Below are positions 18,786-27,776 of a DNA stretch of 64,000 nucleotides, in pieces. Made by a program: the position numbers and the translations under genes. The stretch covers positions 474,757 to 538,756 of the forward strand of contig CAWKGC010000021.1 of NCBI GenBank assembly GCA_963849005.1, given 5' to 3'. Within the stretch, counting starts at the first letter, position 1; every line of letters begins with the position of its first letter. Origin of the DNA: CAWKGC01 sp963849005 (GTDB lineage Bacteria; Pseudomonadota; Gammaproteobacteria; Burkholderiales; Usitatibacteraceae). The notes under the pieces are model-generated. The model was not told the origin of the DNA. It ran no database searches and worked only from the letters and a program-made list of their open reading frames with translations.

Positions 18786-19841
18786 CTAAGGAGCGCCTTT
18801 CCTCGTATTTCGCCATTGGGCCGGCGTCGTGCCGCTCCAACGCCGGAATGCCCTCGTAAAGGCGCTCGCGTCGGCATAGTCGAGCAACGCAGCGATCTCC
18901 GTCACCGCCATTGCCGAGTCGTCAAGCATTTGCCGGGCAATCTCGAAACGGCACTCGTCTGCGAGCGCCTGGAAGCTCGTGCCGAAGCCATTGAGGCGAC
19001 GGGACAACGTGCGGCGGTGCATCGAGAATACTTCTGCAACCTGAGCGACCCCGCCGTGGCCGGTGACGAGTGCCGTACGCAGCACACTGCGTAGCTGCTC
19101 CGGAAAGTCGTCGCCGTGGCGAACCTCAAGTGCGTCGATGTGCTTCTGCAGCAGGCGGTGCAACTCCGGCTCGATCGCAGTCAAACGACGATTCAACCAA
19201 GTGGTGGAGAACACCATGGCGTTCTCTGCGGCGTCAAAGACCAGGGTCGCTCGAAAGAACCGGCGGAACGGCCCGACATCCTTCGGTTTGCGATGGGCGA
19301 ACCGGACCTCAATGGGGTTCCAATCGGGGCCGCACAACGCTCGCATGATGTTGAACATGACGGCGACTGCGGCGTCCCCAATCTGGTCGGTGGCCTCGAC
19401 ATGCGGCTGGTAGATTTCGTAGCGCAGCGTAGCCAACTCGCCGTCCACCCTCAGGTCCGCCACGGCACCGCGAACATGCAGATGGACATAGCGCACGATG
19501 TTGCGCAATGCTGCTCCTGCGTCCGGCGAGTACTTCCCCAGCAAACCTACGAGTCCCATGGAGTGCAGTCCGCCCCGTTGACCGACCAGTAGTCCGAAGT
19601 GAGGGCAGTTGGTACGAGCCGCGCAATGCGCCATCAGGCGATTCCGCGCTGCGAAGGGAACCAGGGTTTCGGGATTGTCGAAGAGCTTGAGGTCGAACCC
19701 CGCCTCGGCCAGCACTTCGGCGGGATCAAAGCCCATGCTCCGAAGGACCTCCGGAATGTCCAGCGTGCCGCCGATGCGCACGGTTGCGTCATTGCGGCGG
19801 ATGCTGACGGTCCGCGGTCGCGTAGTGCCTAGATGTCGCAT
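18786..19841 (-). CDS. AraC-family regulator (OruR-like, arabinose-binding-type N-domain)
   Basis: This is an intact 351-residue regulator. The N-terminal ~230 residues resemble the arabinose-binding-like domain of OruR/ArgR-type AraC proteins (GFDPAEVLAEAGFDL; HFGLLVGQRGGLHSMGLVGLLGKYSPDAGAALR). The C-terminal domain has two helix-turn-helix motifs: the first around VAQVAEVFSMHRRTLSRRLNGFGTSF, the second around VTEIAALLDYADASAFTRAFRRWSGTTPAQWR. It is divergent from ytcA-mdtNO-OMF and is the likely regulator of that operon. A paralogue lies at 38952-40019. Confidence 0.9.
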   Translation of the reverse strand: MRHLGTTRPRTVSIRRNDATVRIGGTLDIPEVLRSMGFDPAEVLAEAGFDLKLFDNPETLVPFAARNRLMAHCAARTNCPHFGLLVGQRGGLHSMGLVGLLGKYSPDAGAALRNIVRYVHLHVRGAVADLRVDGELATLRYEIYQPHVEATDQIGDAAVAVMFNIMRALCGPDWNPIEVRFAHRKPKDVGPFRRFFRATLVFDAAENAMVFSTTWLNRRLTAIEPELHRLLQKHIDALEVRHGDDFPEQLRSVLRTALVTGHGGVAQVAEVFSMHRRTLSRRLNGFGTSFQALADECRFEIARQMLDDSAMAVTEIAALLDYADASAFTRAFRRWSGTTPAQWRNTRKGAP

Positions 19842-20112
19842 GTTTGATTTATTTCAAGGAAGAATCGGTCGTCATTGTCCCAAATTATCAATTGGTGTCC
19901 CCGATTGTCTAGCACCTGAGTCGCCGATTTCCGACAATAGGCGTTCTTGGCGCTGGCCCTGATAACAACAACAAAGACCGGCGCGCACTCGCCGCGCATG
20001 CCCCCGCTACCTCGTTCCGGGTTTAGCAGGGAATTTCTGCAAGGGTTTGGATTGCAGTGCTTCAGAAAACGGAGAATCCACGCTGGTCCAGTCGATCAGC
20101 ATCGAGATCAAT
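19842..20112. promoter_or_regulatory. Divergent intergenic region between AraC gene and ytcA-mdt operon
   Basis: This 271-base interval separates two divergent transcripts and must hold both promoters and, presumably, AraC binding sites. It is more AT-rich than the flanking genes, with runs such as CAAATTATCAATTGG. I cannot assign -35/-10 boxes with confidence, and no start codon before 20113 opens a better reading frame for ytcA. Confidence 0.45.
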
Positions 20113-20382
20113 ATGCGGACCTCTTTGATCAAGCGAGGCGTGTTCGTTGTGGCCGCGCTGCTGTCCTTGGTGGGGTGCAGTGCGGCGCCGTCGAGGAATA
20201 TCCTGGGCTCGTATTTTCCGTCTTGGATGGTCTGCGTATTGATTGGCATGGGCTTGGCCATTGTCATTCGCTGGATTCTCGTGAAGCTGGGAATAGAGAA
20301 GGAATTGCCGGCTCCGATCGTGGTTTACCTGGCGGCCACAATTGCCTTTTCCTTTGCCGCGTGGCTTCTATGGCTGGCCTAG
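20113..20382 (+). CDS. ytcA: YtcA-family small membrane lipoprotein
   Basis: From ATG 20113 the 89-residue protein has a lipoprotein signal (VAALLSLVGC) and two further hydrophobic helices (MVCVLIGMGLAIVIRWILVKLGI; VVYLAATIAFSFAAWLLWLA). Size, lipobox position and gene order match E. coli ytcA, which lies upstream of mdtNOP. The role is unknown; it may assist the MdtNO pump. Its stop is 13 bases before mdtN, so it is the first gene of the operon. Confidence 0.8.
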   Translation: MRTSLIKRGVFVVAALLSLVGCSAAPSRNILGSYFPSWMVCVLIGMGLAIVIRWILVKLGIEKELPAPIVVYLAATIAFSFAAWLLWLA

Positions 20383-20395
20383 GCGGAGCAAGTCG

Positions 20396-21433
20396 ATGAA
20401 ATCCAGTGTTACCTGGCGGGGTCGCCTCGTCGCGTTGATTGCAGTGGTTGCCGCCGTCGTCCTCGGATACGCGACGCTCGCGGCATTGAGCCGGCGACCC
20501 CAGACGAATGCTGCCCACCTGTTCGCGTACAGCGCGGCGATGGCCCCCGAGGTCAGCGGGCGCATCGTCAAGCTTCATGTCACGAGCAATCAGCGGGTGA
20601 GCAAAGGCCAACCACTGGTAGAGATTGATCCCCAACCGTTCGAGCTGAGGCAGCGCCAAGCGCAGGCGCAGGTTCAGGCATTGAAGGCGCAGATTGGCCT
20701 GACATCGCGACAGGTGACTTCCCAGATGACCGGCGCGGATGCGGCGGCGACCCAGATTAATCACGCCAAGGCGCAGCTCGCTCTGGCGCAGGAGAACCTG
20801 CGCCGCCTCGAGCCGCTGCTCGCGAAGGGCTACGTGACCCAGCAGCAGGTTGACGAGGCACGGACCAATGAGCGAAATGCGGCGGTGGCGCTCACCGTGG
20901 CTACGCAGCAGGCCACCCAGGCGCGTGAAGCCGTGGGCGGTACCGCCAATCTTGTCGCGCAGCTTGCCGGCGCCGAAGCCGCCGAGGCTATTGCCGCACG
21001 CGATTTGGGCCAAGCGGTACTGCGCGCCCCCTTTGATGGAACCGTCGTCGGCCTCCAGATCGCCGAGGGGACCTATGCCGTCGCGGGGCATCCGCTGTTC
21101 ACGCTGATCAAGGATCAGGAGTGGTATGCCGTTGCCGACTTCCGCGAAACCGAACTTTCCAGCATCGCGGTGGGCGATCGCGCAACCGTATGGTTGATGG
21201 CCGATGCGGCCCGGCCGATCCAGGGTCAGGTCGCGAGCTTGAATAGCGGCGTGCAGCCCCAGACCGGGGATGGATCTGGAGGCCCGGGATTGCCCGTGGT
21301 CGGGCGCACACTCAACTGGGTCGTCGTCGCGCAACGCTTTCCGGTGTGGATCCGCCTGCTGGATCCGCCCCCGCAAGATATGCGGATCGGGGCCACGGCG
21401 TCGGTTCGGGTGGAGCATGACGCAAGGCAATGA
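20396..21433 (+). CDS. mdtN: MdtN-like HlyD-family efflux adaptor
   Basis: This intact 345-residue adaptor has one N-terminal anchor helix (LVALIAVVAAVVLGYATLAAL). The lipoyl half is APEVSGRIVKLHVTSNQRVSKGQPLVEIDPQPFELR. A Gln/Ala-rich hairpin and the second half (QAVLRAPFDGTVVGLQIAEGTYA) follow, then a beta-barrel domain (WYAVADFRETELSSIAVGDRATVWL). It joins the FUSC pump to an outer-membrane channel. It lies between ytcA and mdtO and overlaps mdtO by 17 bases. In E. coli the MdtNOP system is linked to resistance to sulfa drugs and dyes; the substrate here is unknown. Confidence 0.87.
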   Translation: MKSSVTWRGRLVALIAVVAAVVLGYATLAALSRRPQTNAAHLFAYSAAMAPEVSGRIVKLHVTSNQRVSKGQPLVEIDPQPFELRQRQAQAQVQALKAQIGLTSRQVTSQMTGADAAATQINHAKAQLALAQENLRRLEPLLAKGYVTQQQVDEARTNERNAAVALTVATQQATQAREAVGGTANLVAQLAGAEAAEAIAARDLGQAVLRAPFDGTVVGLQIAEGTYAVAGHPLFTLIKDQEWYAVADFRETELSSIAVGDRATVWLMADAARPIQGQVASLNSGVQPQTGDGSGGPGLPVVGRTLNWVVVAQRFPVWIRLLDPPPQDMRIGATASVRVEHDARQ

Positions 21434-23421
21434 ATCCGCGACGCGCGGAGCAGAACTGTTCGCCTGGCTCCGCGACGAGCTGGCGCCGCGGCCGGGCAGA
21501 GTTGCCGCGGTAGCGCGCATCGCGGGGAGTTGCACCATCGCCGTGGGCATTGCGATGGTCTTTCAAATCCCGCTGGCGGCTTACGTGGTCTATCTGGTTT
21601 TCGTGATCAGTCGAGGGGAGTCCGTCGCAACGCTGATCACTGCAATCAGCGTAGCCATTGGCGCCACGCTCGCGGTGGCACTTTCGCTTGTGCTCCTGAC
21701 CATCGATGCAGGCGATCCCGCGCTTCGTCTGCCCTTGATGGCGGCAATCACCTTTCTCGGCATGTTTCTGGCGCGCACTTCCACACTCGGGCCGCTCGGC
21801 TATCTCGTGGGTTTCGTCATGGTGCTGACACAAACCCTCGTCGACACCGTTCCCTCCCCGGAGATGCTGACGAGGCTTGTGCTTTGGCTGTGGGTTGTGG
21901 TGATGATTCCCGCCGTGCTCTCCACACTGGTCAATCTTGTGTTCGGTGAGGACGCGGCGAAACTTGCTCTGCGGACGGCCTTGCGTCTGCTCGATGCCGT
22001 TACGGCGACGTTGGACGAACGCCAATCTCCCGGCCTCGCCCGACAGCAAGCGGACGCATTGGGACTGGTCGCGCTGCGGAAGGACGCGCAGATCGCCGAC
22101 CGCCAGTTGCGCGAGTATGCCGAAGTCGACCATCGCTTGATCGAGACACTCGTCGAATTGCTGACGCTGCTCGGCGCGATCCTGCGACCTCCCGCGCGAT
22201 ATCCGGATGCTGCTCGTCGACGCGAGTGTGGAATGCCGTCGCGCATTGGCGTCGGGGGACACCCGGCCTCCGAGACGACAAATCGTGCCCCCTGAGTTGC
22301 TGAACGGCCTGACCGCCGAGACCTTGCCGATCGTAGTGGCGATCGACGGCGCCCTGGGTCGCCTTGCCAATGACATCGCGCGCCGTCGCGCCGCCAGTGA
22401 GTCGCCGCCTTTACGGTCGCCGAAGCGCTTGTTCGTGCCTGATGCCTGGAGCAATCCGGAGCACGTACGCTTTGCGCTGAAGACGACGATTGCGGTTATG
22501 GCTGCCTATTTCATCTACAGCGTACTCGATTGGCCGGGCATCTCGACCGCCGTCCCCACCTGTTTTGTCGTCGCATTGGGAAGCATGGGCGAGACAATCC
22601 AAAAGATGTGGCTGCGGATCGCCGGAGCGTTGATCGGCGGGCTCGCCGCCGGTCTGTGCATTGTGTATCTGCTTCCGCACATGACTGACATTGGTCAGCT
22701 CTGCCTGCTGATCGCTGTGGCTTCGGCCATCTTTGCCTGGGTCGCGACCACCAGTGACCGCCTCTCCTATATGGGCATGCAGATGGCGCTCGCCTTTCTC
22801 CTCGGCGTGTTGCAAGGCTATGGCCCCAACACCAGCCTTACGGTGTTGTGGGATCGCGTCGTCGGAATTCTCCTGGGCAATTTGCTGATGTCGCTCGTCT
22901 TCAGCGTCGTCTGGCCGATAAGCGCCTTGGACCGCGCCCGTACTGCCATCGCGCAGGCATTGCGCGCGCTTGGAAATTTGATGCGAGATGCGGTTCATCC
23001 CCCGGCCGACGTGCGTCTCGCCGCGGTGCAAAGGCTTACTGAAGCACGGCACTTCACGTCGGTCGCCGCATTCGAGAGGAATCTGATGCAGGGAGGCGCG
23101 CTGCGCGAAACTTTCGAACAAACGGCAATCGCTCACCTGGAGCGCCTCGCCACGGCGGTCTTCGTCGTCGTCGGTCAATCCAGCGACGAAGACATCGGCG
23201 AACCTGGCCGAAAGCAGGACGCGGCGACATCAGCCTGGTTTGCCGACACCGCGGAGCGATTTGGCGGCGCACGCCCGGCTCCCGCAGCGCCCAGCGAGGA
23301 CAGTTTCGTGGAGGCGCAAGCCGTCCGGCCCGGCGTGGATCGGTCGCACCTTCGAGCAGCCATGGAAGCCAGGGTGCTGCTGCAACGAGAAATCGAGCAT
23401 GTCGCGACCATTCCCGCCTAG
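21417..23421 (+). CDS. mdtO: MdtO-like FUSC-family efflux pump (one frameshift)
   Basis: Two frames meet near 22200 to give about 667 residues, close to the 683 of E. coli MdtO. The N-terminal half has helices such as IAMVFQIPLAAYVVYLVFVISRGE and LAVALSLVLL, then a cytoplasmic region. The second frame adds the other helical block (FALKTTIAVMAAYFIYSVLDWPGISTAVPTCFVVALGSMGETI...RIAGALIGGLAAG), the FUSC hallmark. FUSC proteins are proton-driven exporters of aromatic-type compounds. The start overlaps mdtN and the end overlaps the OMF gene by 23 bases. Confidence 0.86.
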
Positions 23422-24891
23422 TTTCGCCAAGTATGTTTGCCGCGCCGCTGCGTGGCTCATGCTGCTGTCGCCAGTCGCGTGGGCGGCCGATGTCCTGCAG
23501 CTTGCACCCGAATCGCCGGACAAGCCGTGGGTCATTCCGTCGATCTCCGGCATGGCGGATCGTGCGGGGCCGTCGGCGCAACGCGATGCGGCCTTCGGAC
23601 AAGGCAATGGTGTCCCGATCGAACAGAATCGACGTTACAGCCTTGCCGAGTTGATCGATATTGCCCAGCGCAACAATCCTGAGACGCGCGTTGCATGGGA
23701 ACAGGCACGACGGGCCGCGCTGGCCGTCGGGCTGGACGAAAGCGAGTACGCGCCACAGGTTTCGATCGATGTGATCGGCGGATACCAGCGGACCCCATTG
23801 CCGATACCGGACACCGTCATACCCGCAGGTTATTTCATCTCGGACTCGCGCGAAATCTTCCCGGTGCTCGCGCTGAAATGGCTGCTGTTCGACTTCGGGC
23901 GCCGCGAGGGCCAGGACCAGGCGGCTCGGGCCAATTCCTTTGTCGCGAACGTCGCGTTTACCGGCGTTCACCAGAAGCTCGTCTACACGGTAAGTCGCGC
24001 CTATTTTTCGCTCGGTGCCGCGCGCGGCCGGCTGAGTTCCGCCCGGCGGGCGGTGACGGCGGCCGAAACCGTGCAGGACGCCGCGGTGTCTCGTCGGGAG
24101 CGCGGCTTGGTCACCGTGGTGGTGCCGGCCCAGGCACAGCGGCAGACCGCGCAAGCCCGGTACTACCTGACCAAAGCCACCGGCGACGAACGCACCGCTT
24201 ACGCGAACCTCATCGCGTCACTGGGTGTCGCGGCCGATGCGCGTATAGACATCGTCGACAGTTCGCAGCGGCCGCTGCCCGCGGAGCCGCCGGGAGACAT
24301 CGACGCGTTGCTGCGGGACGCGTTGACGCATCGCCCGGATGTGATCGCCGCGATCGGCAAGATCGAGGCTGCCGAGGGTGCCCTGAAGAGCCGTCGCGCC
24401 GACTACTATCCGAAGCTAGGGCTTAGCGCCCAGATCTTACCAGAACATCGGTGGATTCAGTACCGACGGCGGCCCCTGGTCGACGGTGAACAAGACCGGG
24501 GGCAGCATCCTGTTCAACTTGAGCGTTCCCTTTATACGACGGAGGTGCGCGCGACTCCCGTGTCGCCTCGGCGCAATCGGAGGTCGCCTCGGCCCGCGAT
24601 AACCTCGCTCAGGTGCGCGATGCCGCCACCTTGCAAGTAGTGAGCTCGTACAACGATCTGAAGACCAGCCTGGCCGCCTATTCCGCGGCGGTGGCATTGC
24701 GCGCGGCGGCGCAAACGGCGTACGACGCGGCCCTGGGCGCCTTCGACGGCGGTGTCGGGACGTATACCGACGTGGCGAGCGAACTGAGTTCTCTCGCGAT
24801 GGCCGATGCGCAGACGGAGGATGCCCACGCCAACGTATTCACGGCGGCCGCCGCCCTCGCTTTTGCAACGGGAATGGTACAGACCAGATGA
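23399..24891 (+). CDS. mdtP: TolC-family outer-membrane channel of the mdt operon (frameshifted)
   Basis: The signal peptide (AAAWLMLLSPVAWAAD) is followed by the first TolC repeat (RRYSLAELIDIAQRNNPETRVAWEQARRAALAVGLDESEYAPQ...LKWLLFDFGRREGQ). The second repeat (ALTHRPDVIAAIGKIEAAEGALKSRRADYYPKLGLSAQ) continues after frame changes near 24440-24550. It ends with a hairpin in the frame finishing at 24891 (GTYTDVASELSSLAMADAQTEDAHANVFTAAAALAFATG). The P name is given from operon position; unlike E. coli MdtP, no lipobox is seen. Confidence 0.8.
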
Positions 24892-25040
24892 TGAGATATC
24901 CGCGCAACGCATCGCTGCTGGCGGTCGTTGCGCTCCGACTGCTCGGCGAATGCGCCACGCTCCTGAACGCCCCGATCCGTGCCGCTTCGGATCTCGCGCC
25001 GCGCTCCGTGACGCGGGGCGCGCCGCTTCAGGTGGCGTGA
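24891..25040 (+). CDS. Small exported-like peptide, possible gene remnant
   Basis: A 49-codon frame begins at an ATGA overlap with the stop of the OMF gene. It encodes a basic N-terminus, a hydrophobic core (ASLLAVVALRLLGEC) and a short polar tail (ATLLNAPIRAASDLAP...). It looks like a lipoprotein signal whose residue before the Cys is Glu instead of Gly, Ala or Ser, so lipidation is doubtful. It could be a real small protein, or the start of a lipoprotein gene cut off when ppk2 copy C came to lie next to it. Confidence 0.4.
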   Translation: MRYPRNASLLAVVALRLLGECATLLNAPIRAASDLAPRSVTRGAPLQVA

Positions 25041-25089
25041 CCACGGTGAACGCGGAACGATCCGCAACATCCAACCGATGGAGATGGCC

Positions 25090-25970
25090 ATGGGAAGAGA
25101 AACGCGTGAACGCGAAGAATGTGCCCAAGGGAAAGGCGGAAAAGGACAACGCGGCCAAGGCCGATGCGGACAAGCCCGGCGCTGCGACTCCCGCCAAGAA
25201 GCTGTCCGAACAAGGACTACGAGCGCGAAATCAAGAAGCTGCACGTCGAGCTGGTGAAGCTGCAGCAGTGGGTCGTGCAGAAGGGACTCAAGGTCTGCAT
25301 CGTCTTCGAGGGCCGCGACGGCGCCGGCAAGGGCGGCACGATCAAGGCGATCACCGAGCGCGTGAGCCCGCGCGTGTTTCGCGTCATTGCGCTGCCCGCG
25401 CCGACCGAGCGCGAGAAGACCCAGATGTACGCGCAGCGCTACCTGCCGCACTTGCCGGCGGCGGGCGAGATCGTGATCTTCGACCGCAGCTGGTACAACC
25501 GCGCCGGCGTCGAACGGGTGATGGGCTTTTGCACCGAGGAGCAGGCGCAACGAATTCCTCAAGGTCGTGCCGCTGTTCGAGAAGCTGATGGTCAAGTCCG
25601 GAATCATCCTGCTCAAGTACTGGCTGGAAGTGAGCCCGGAGGAGCAGGAGCGGCGTCTGCGCGGCGCGCATCGACGACGGCCGCAAGACCTGGAAGCTGT
25701 CGCCGATGGACATCAAGTCCTTCGATCGCTGGGACGACTACACGAGGGCGCGCGACGAGATGTTCGCCGCCACGGATACCGCCTGGGCGCCGTGGTGCGT
25801 CGCGCGCTCCGAGGACAAGAAGCGCGTGCGCCTGAACGTGATCAGCCACCTGCTCAAGCAGATTCCCTACAAGGCGATCCCGGCGGAGAAGGTCAAGCTG
25901 CCCAAGCGCACGATCGGCAAGTACAAGTCCGCCGACTATCCGTTCAAGTTCGTAGAGGAAAAGTTCTCGA
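25090..25970 (+). CDS. ppk2: Polyphosphate kinase 2, copy C (several apparent insertions)
   Basis: Like copy A, it has a basic Lys/Ala N-tail (VNAKNVPKGKAEKDNAAKADADKP), the P-loop EGRDGAGKGG, REKTQMYAQRYLPHL, FDRSWYNRAGVERVMGF and the C-terminal SFDRWDDYTRARDEMFAATDTAW. The start at ATG 25090 is chosen because a GGAG lies 6 bases upstream, as in copies A and B. Extra bases appear near 25105, 25211, 25551, 25663 and 25968. The last removes the stop (TTCTCGAG for TTCTGAG), so the raw frame runs into the next gene. It converts polyphosphate and nucleotides. Catalytic motifs are all present across frames. Confidence 0.85.
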
Positions 25971-26020
25971 GTTCCCCCTGGAAGTCCGTCCCGGCCGGTT
26001 TTCCGAAGGAGGAAAGTCGA

Positions 26021-26485
26021 ATGAAGCACAGAACCCGATGGATGCTTGCATTGGCGGCGGCTGCGGTGACGCAGGCGGCCGCGCAGCAGTACGTTTATCC
26101 CGCGAAGGGGCAGTCGGCGCAGCAGCAGAAGAGCGACGAGGCGGCCTGCCAGACGTGGGCGATCCAGCAAACCGGATTCGATCCCGCGAAACCGCCACCG
26201 CCGCAGGCGGCGGCTGCACCGCCGACAACGGCAACCGGCACGACACCGGGCGCCGGCATGAAAGGCGCGGCGCGCGGCGCGGTGGTGGGCGAGGTAGTCG
26301 GTGGCGACGCGGGAGCAGGTGCAGCGGCAGGCGCGGCGGTGGCGCGCAGCCAGAGCCGCAAGCAGAATGCAGCGGCCGCCCAGCAGGGGCAGCAGCAGGC
26401 GCAGGCTGCCACGCAGCAGCAGCAGGCGGCATTCGCCAAGGCGCGCGCAGCGTGCCTCGAGGGTCGAGGGTATACGGTAAAATGA
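26021..26485 (+). CDS. Exported YMGG-type glycine-zipper protein
   Basis: The protein of 154 residues starts at ATG 26021, which has AAGGAGG about 8 bases upstream. A signal peptide (MLALAAAAVTQAAAQ) leads to a segment with CQTWAIQQTGFDP, a Pro/Ala linker and a glycine zipper (GAARGAVVGEVVGGDAGAGAAAGAA). A Gln/Ala-rich stretch and a final ACLEGRGYTVK close it. This layout matches small envelope proteins with a Gly-zipper_YMGG domain. Function unknown. In the raw sequence it is fused to ppk2 copy C only because that gene's stop is disrupted. Confidence 0.8.
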   Translation: MKHRTRWMLALAAAAVTQAAAQQYVYPAKGQSAQQQKSDEAACQTWAIQQTGFDPAKPPPPQAAAAPPTTATGTTPGAGMKGAARGAVVGEVVGGDAGAGAAAGAAVARSQSRKQNAAAAQQGQQQAQAATQQQQAAFAKARAACLEGRGYTVK

Positions 26486-26514
26486 ACGGTCAAATCAACG
26501 GAAAGGAATCCCAG

Positions 26515-27135
26515 ATGAAAACGAAAATGAAACTCGCGCTCGCAGTGGTTGCCGCCGTGGTTGCCGCGACGGCCCTTGCGCAAAAACCCGATGCCAAGGC
26601 CGGTGCCGCAATTGTCAGCGCACCGGGCATGGCGACTGCAGTGAGCACCGCGGAGATCTCGGCCAAGGTCGTCGCCATCGACAAGGCGACCCGCACCCTG
26701 ACATTGAAGGGGCAGAAAGGCGAGGCGGTCGATTTCGTCGCGAGCGCCGACGTCAAGAACTTCGACCAGATCAAGGTCGGCGACATGGTCGTCGCGCGCT
26801 ACGTCCAGGCGCTCACGCTCGAGCTGCGCAACACCAAGGCCGCTGCCGGCGCGCCGGTAGTGCGCGAGGAGGCCGTCAAGGCCAAGCCCGGCGAAAAGCC
26901 GGCGGTAGCAGGCGTGCGCGAGGTCACCGCGATTGCCGACGTCACCGCGGTGGATCCGAAGAAAAGCACGATCACGCTCAAGGGCCCCCGCGGCAACGTC
27001 GTGACGCTCGACGTGAAGAACCCCGACCAGTTCAAGGTCGTGAAAGTGGGCGACCAGGTCGAGGTGACCTATACCGAAGCGCTTGCGCTGAGCGTCGAGG
27101 CGGCACCGAAGCCGGCGGCCGCAGCGAAGAAGTAA
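26515..27135 (+). CDS. Periplasmic protein with two OB-like repeats, unknown function
   Basis: From ATG 26515 (GGAAAGGA upstream) the protein has a signal peptide (KMKLALAVVAAVVAATALAQ). Two similar modules follow. The first contains AKVVAIDKATRTLTLKGQKGEAVDFVAS...FDQIKVGDMVVARYVQALTLEL. The second contains ADVTAVDPKKSTITLKGPRGNVVTLDVKNPDQFKVVKVGDQVEVTYTEALALSV. The duplicated beta-rich motif suggests a small OB-like fold. The ATG at 26482 overlaps the previous stop and is an alternative, translationally coupled start. No family name is assigned. Confidence 0.72.
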   Translation: MKTKMKLALAVVAAVVAATALAQKPDAKAGAAIVSAPGMATAVSTAEISAKVVAIDKATRTLTLKGQKGEAVDFVASADVKNFDQIKVGDMVVARYVQALTLELRNTKAAAGAPVVREEAVKAKPGEKPAVAGVREVTAIADVTAVDPKKSTITLKGPRGNVVTLDVKNPDQFKVVKVGDQVEVTYTEALALSVEAAPKPAAAAKK

Positions 27136-27220
27136 GCGCGATGTGACGGGAGGCGGCCGGTAAGCATCTTTCCGGCCGGCGCCTTCTCCGGGCGGCATGA
27201 ACATCATGGCCTGAGCGGAG

Positions 27221-27769
27221 GTGTCCTTGGCGAACGGCGGCAAGCCGGAATTGGAGGCAGCGAACTACGTCGCCGAGGAGGCGCTGCGCGACGGCCGCCG
27301 CATGACGATCCGCGCGCAGCGGCCCGACGACCTCGAGGCGATCAGGTCCGCCGCGCGGCTCACCAGCGAACGAACGCGCTACCTGCGCTTCTTCGCGCCG
27401 AAGAAGTCGCTGTCGGAGAGCGAGGTCGCCTTCTTCATGGGGCCGGACTTCGTGAACCACGTGGCGCTGATGGCGTTCGTCGAGGAAAGCGGCAAGCCCG
27501 TGGTCGTGGGCGGCGGGCGCTTCATCGTCGTCAAGCCGGGGACTGCGGAGATCGCGTTTTTCGTCGTCGATGCCTTTCACAGGCTCGGCATCGGCTCCCT
27601 TCTCATGCGCCACCTCGCGATCCTCGGCCGGGCGGCCGGCCTTGCCGAATTCGTCGCCGAGGTCCTTCCCGAGAATGCGTCCATGCTCGGCGTGTTCCGC
27701 AAGTGCGGGCTGCCGATGACGACCAGGCGCAGCGACGGCGTCATCCATGTCTCGCTCGCCTTTGCCTGA
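27221..27769 (+). CDS. GNAT-family N-acetyltransferase
   Basis: The intact protein of about 180 residues has an N-terminal strand-helix region (RMTIRAQRPDDLEAIRSAARLTSERTRYLRFF) typical of GNAT enzymes. The acetyl-CoA loop VVDAFHRLGIGSLLMRHLAILGR fits the R/Q-x-x-G-x-G/A signature. Starts GTG 27221 and TTG 27227 are both possible; GGAGG at 27217-27221 sits better for the TTG. GNATs transfer acetyl groups to amines or protein lysines. The family is related to the GNAT part of protein acetyltransferases of the Pat type, but no nucleotide-binding domain is present. Confidence 0.8.
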   Translation: MSLANGGKPELEAANYVAEEALRDGRRMTIRAQRPDDLEAIRSAARLTSERTRYLRFFAPKKSLSESEVAFFMGPDFVNHVALMAFVEESGKPVVVGGGRFIVVKPGTAEIAFFVVDAFHRLGIGSLLMRHLAILGRAAGLAEFVAEVLPENASMLGVFRKCGLPMTTRRSDGVIHVSLAFA

Positions 27770-27776
27770 ACGCGCA

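Noticed and set aside
25706..26485. PPK2-glycine-zipper fusion protein
   Set aside because: The fusion exists only because an extra C at 25,968 removes the ppk2 stop. The second part has its own ribosome site and signal peptide.
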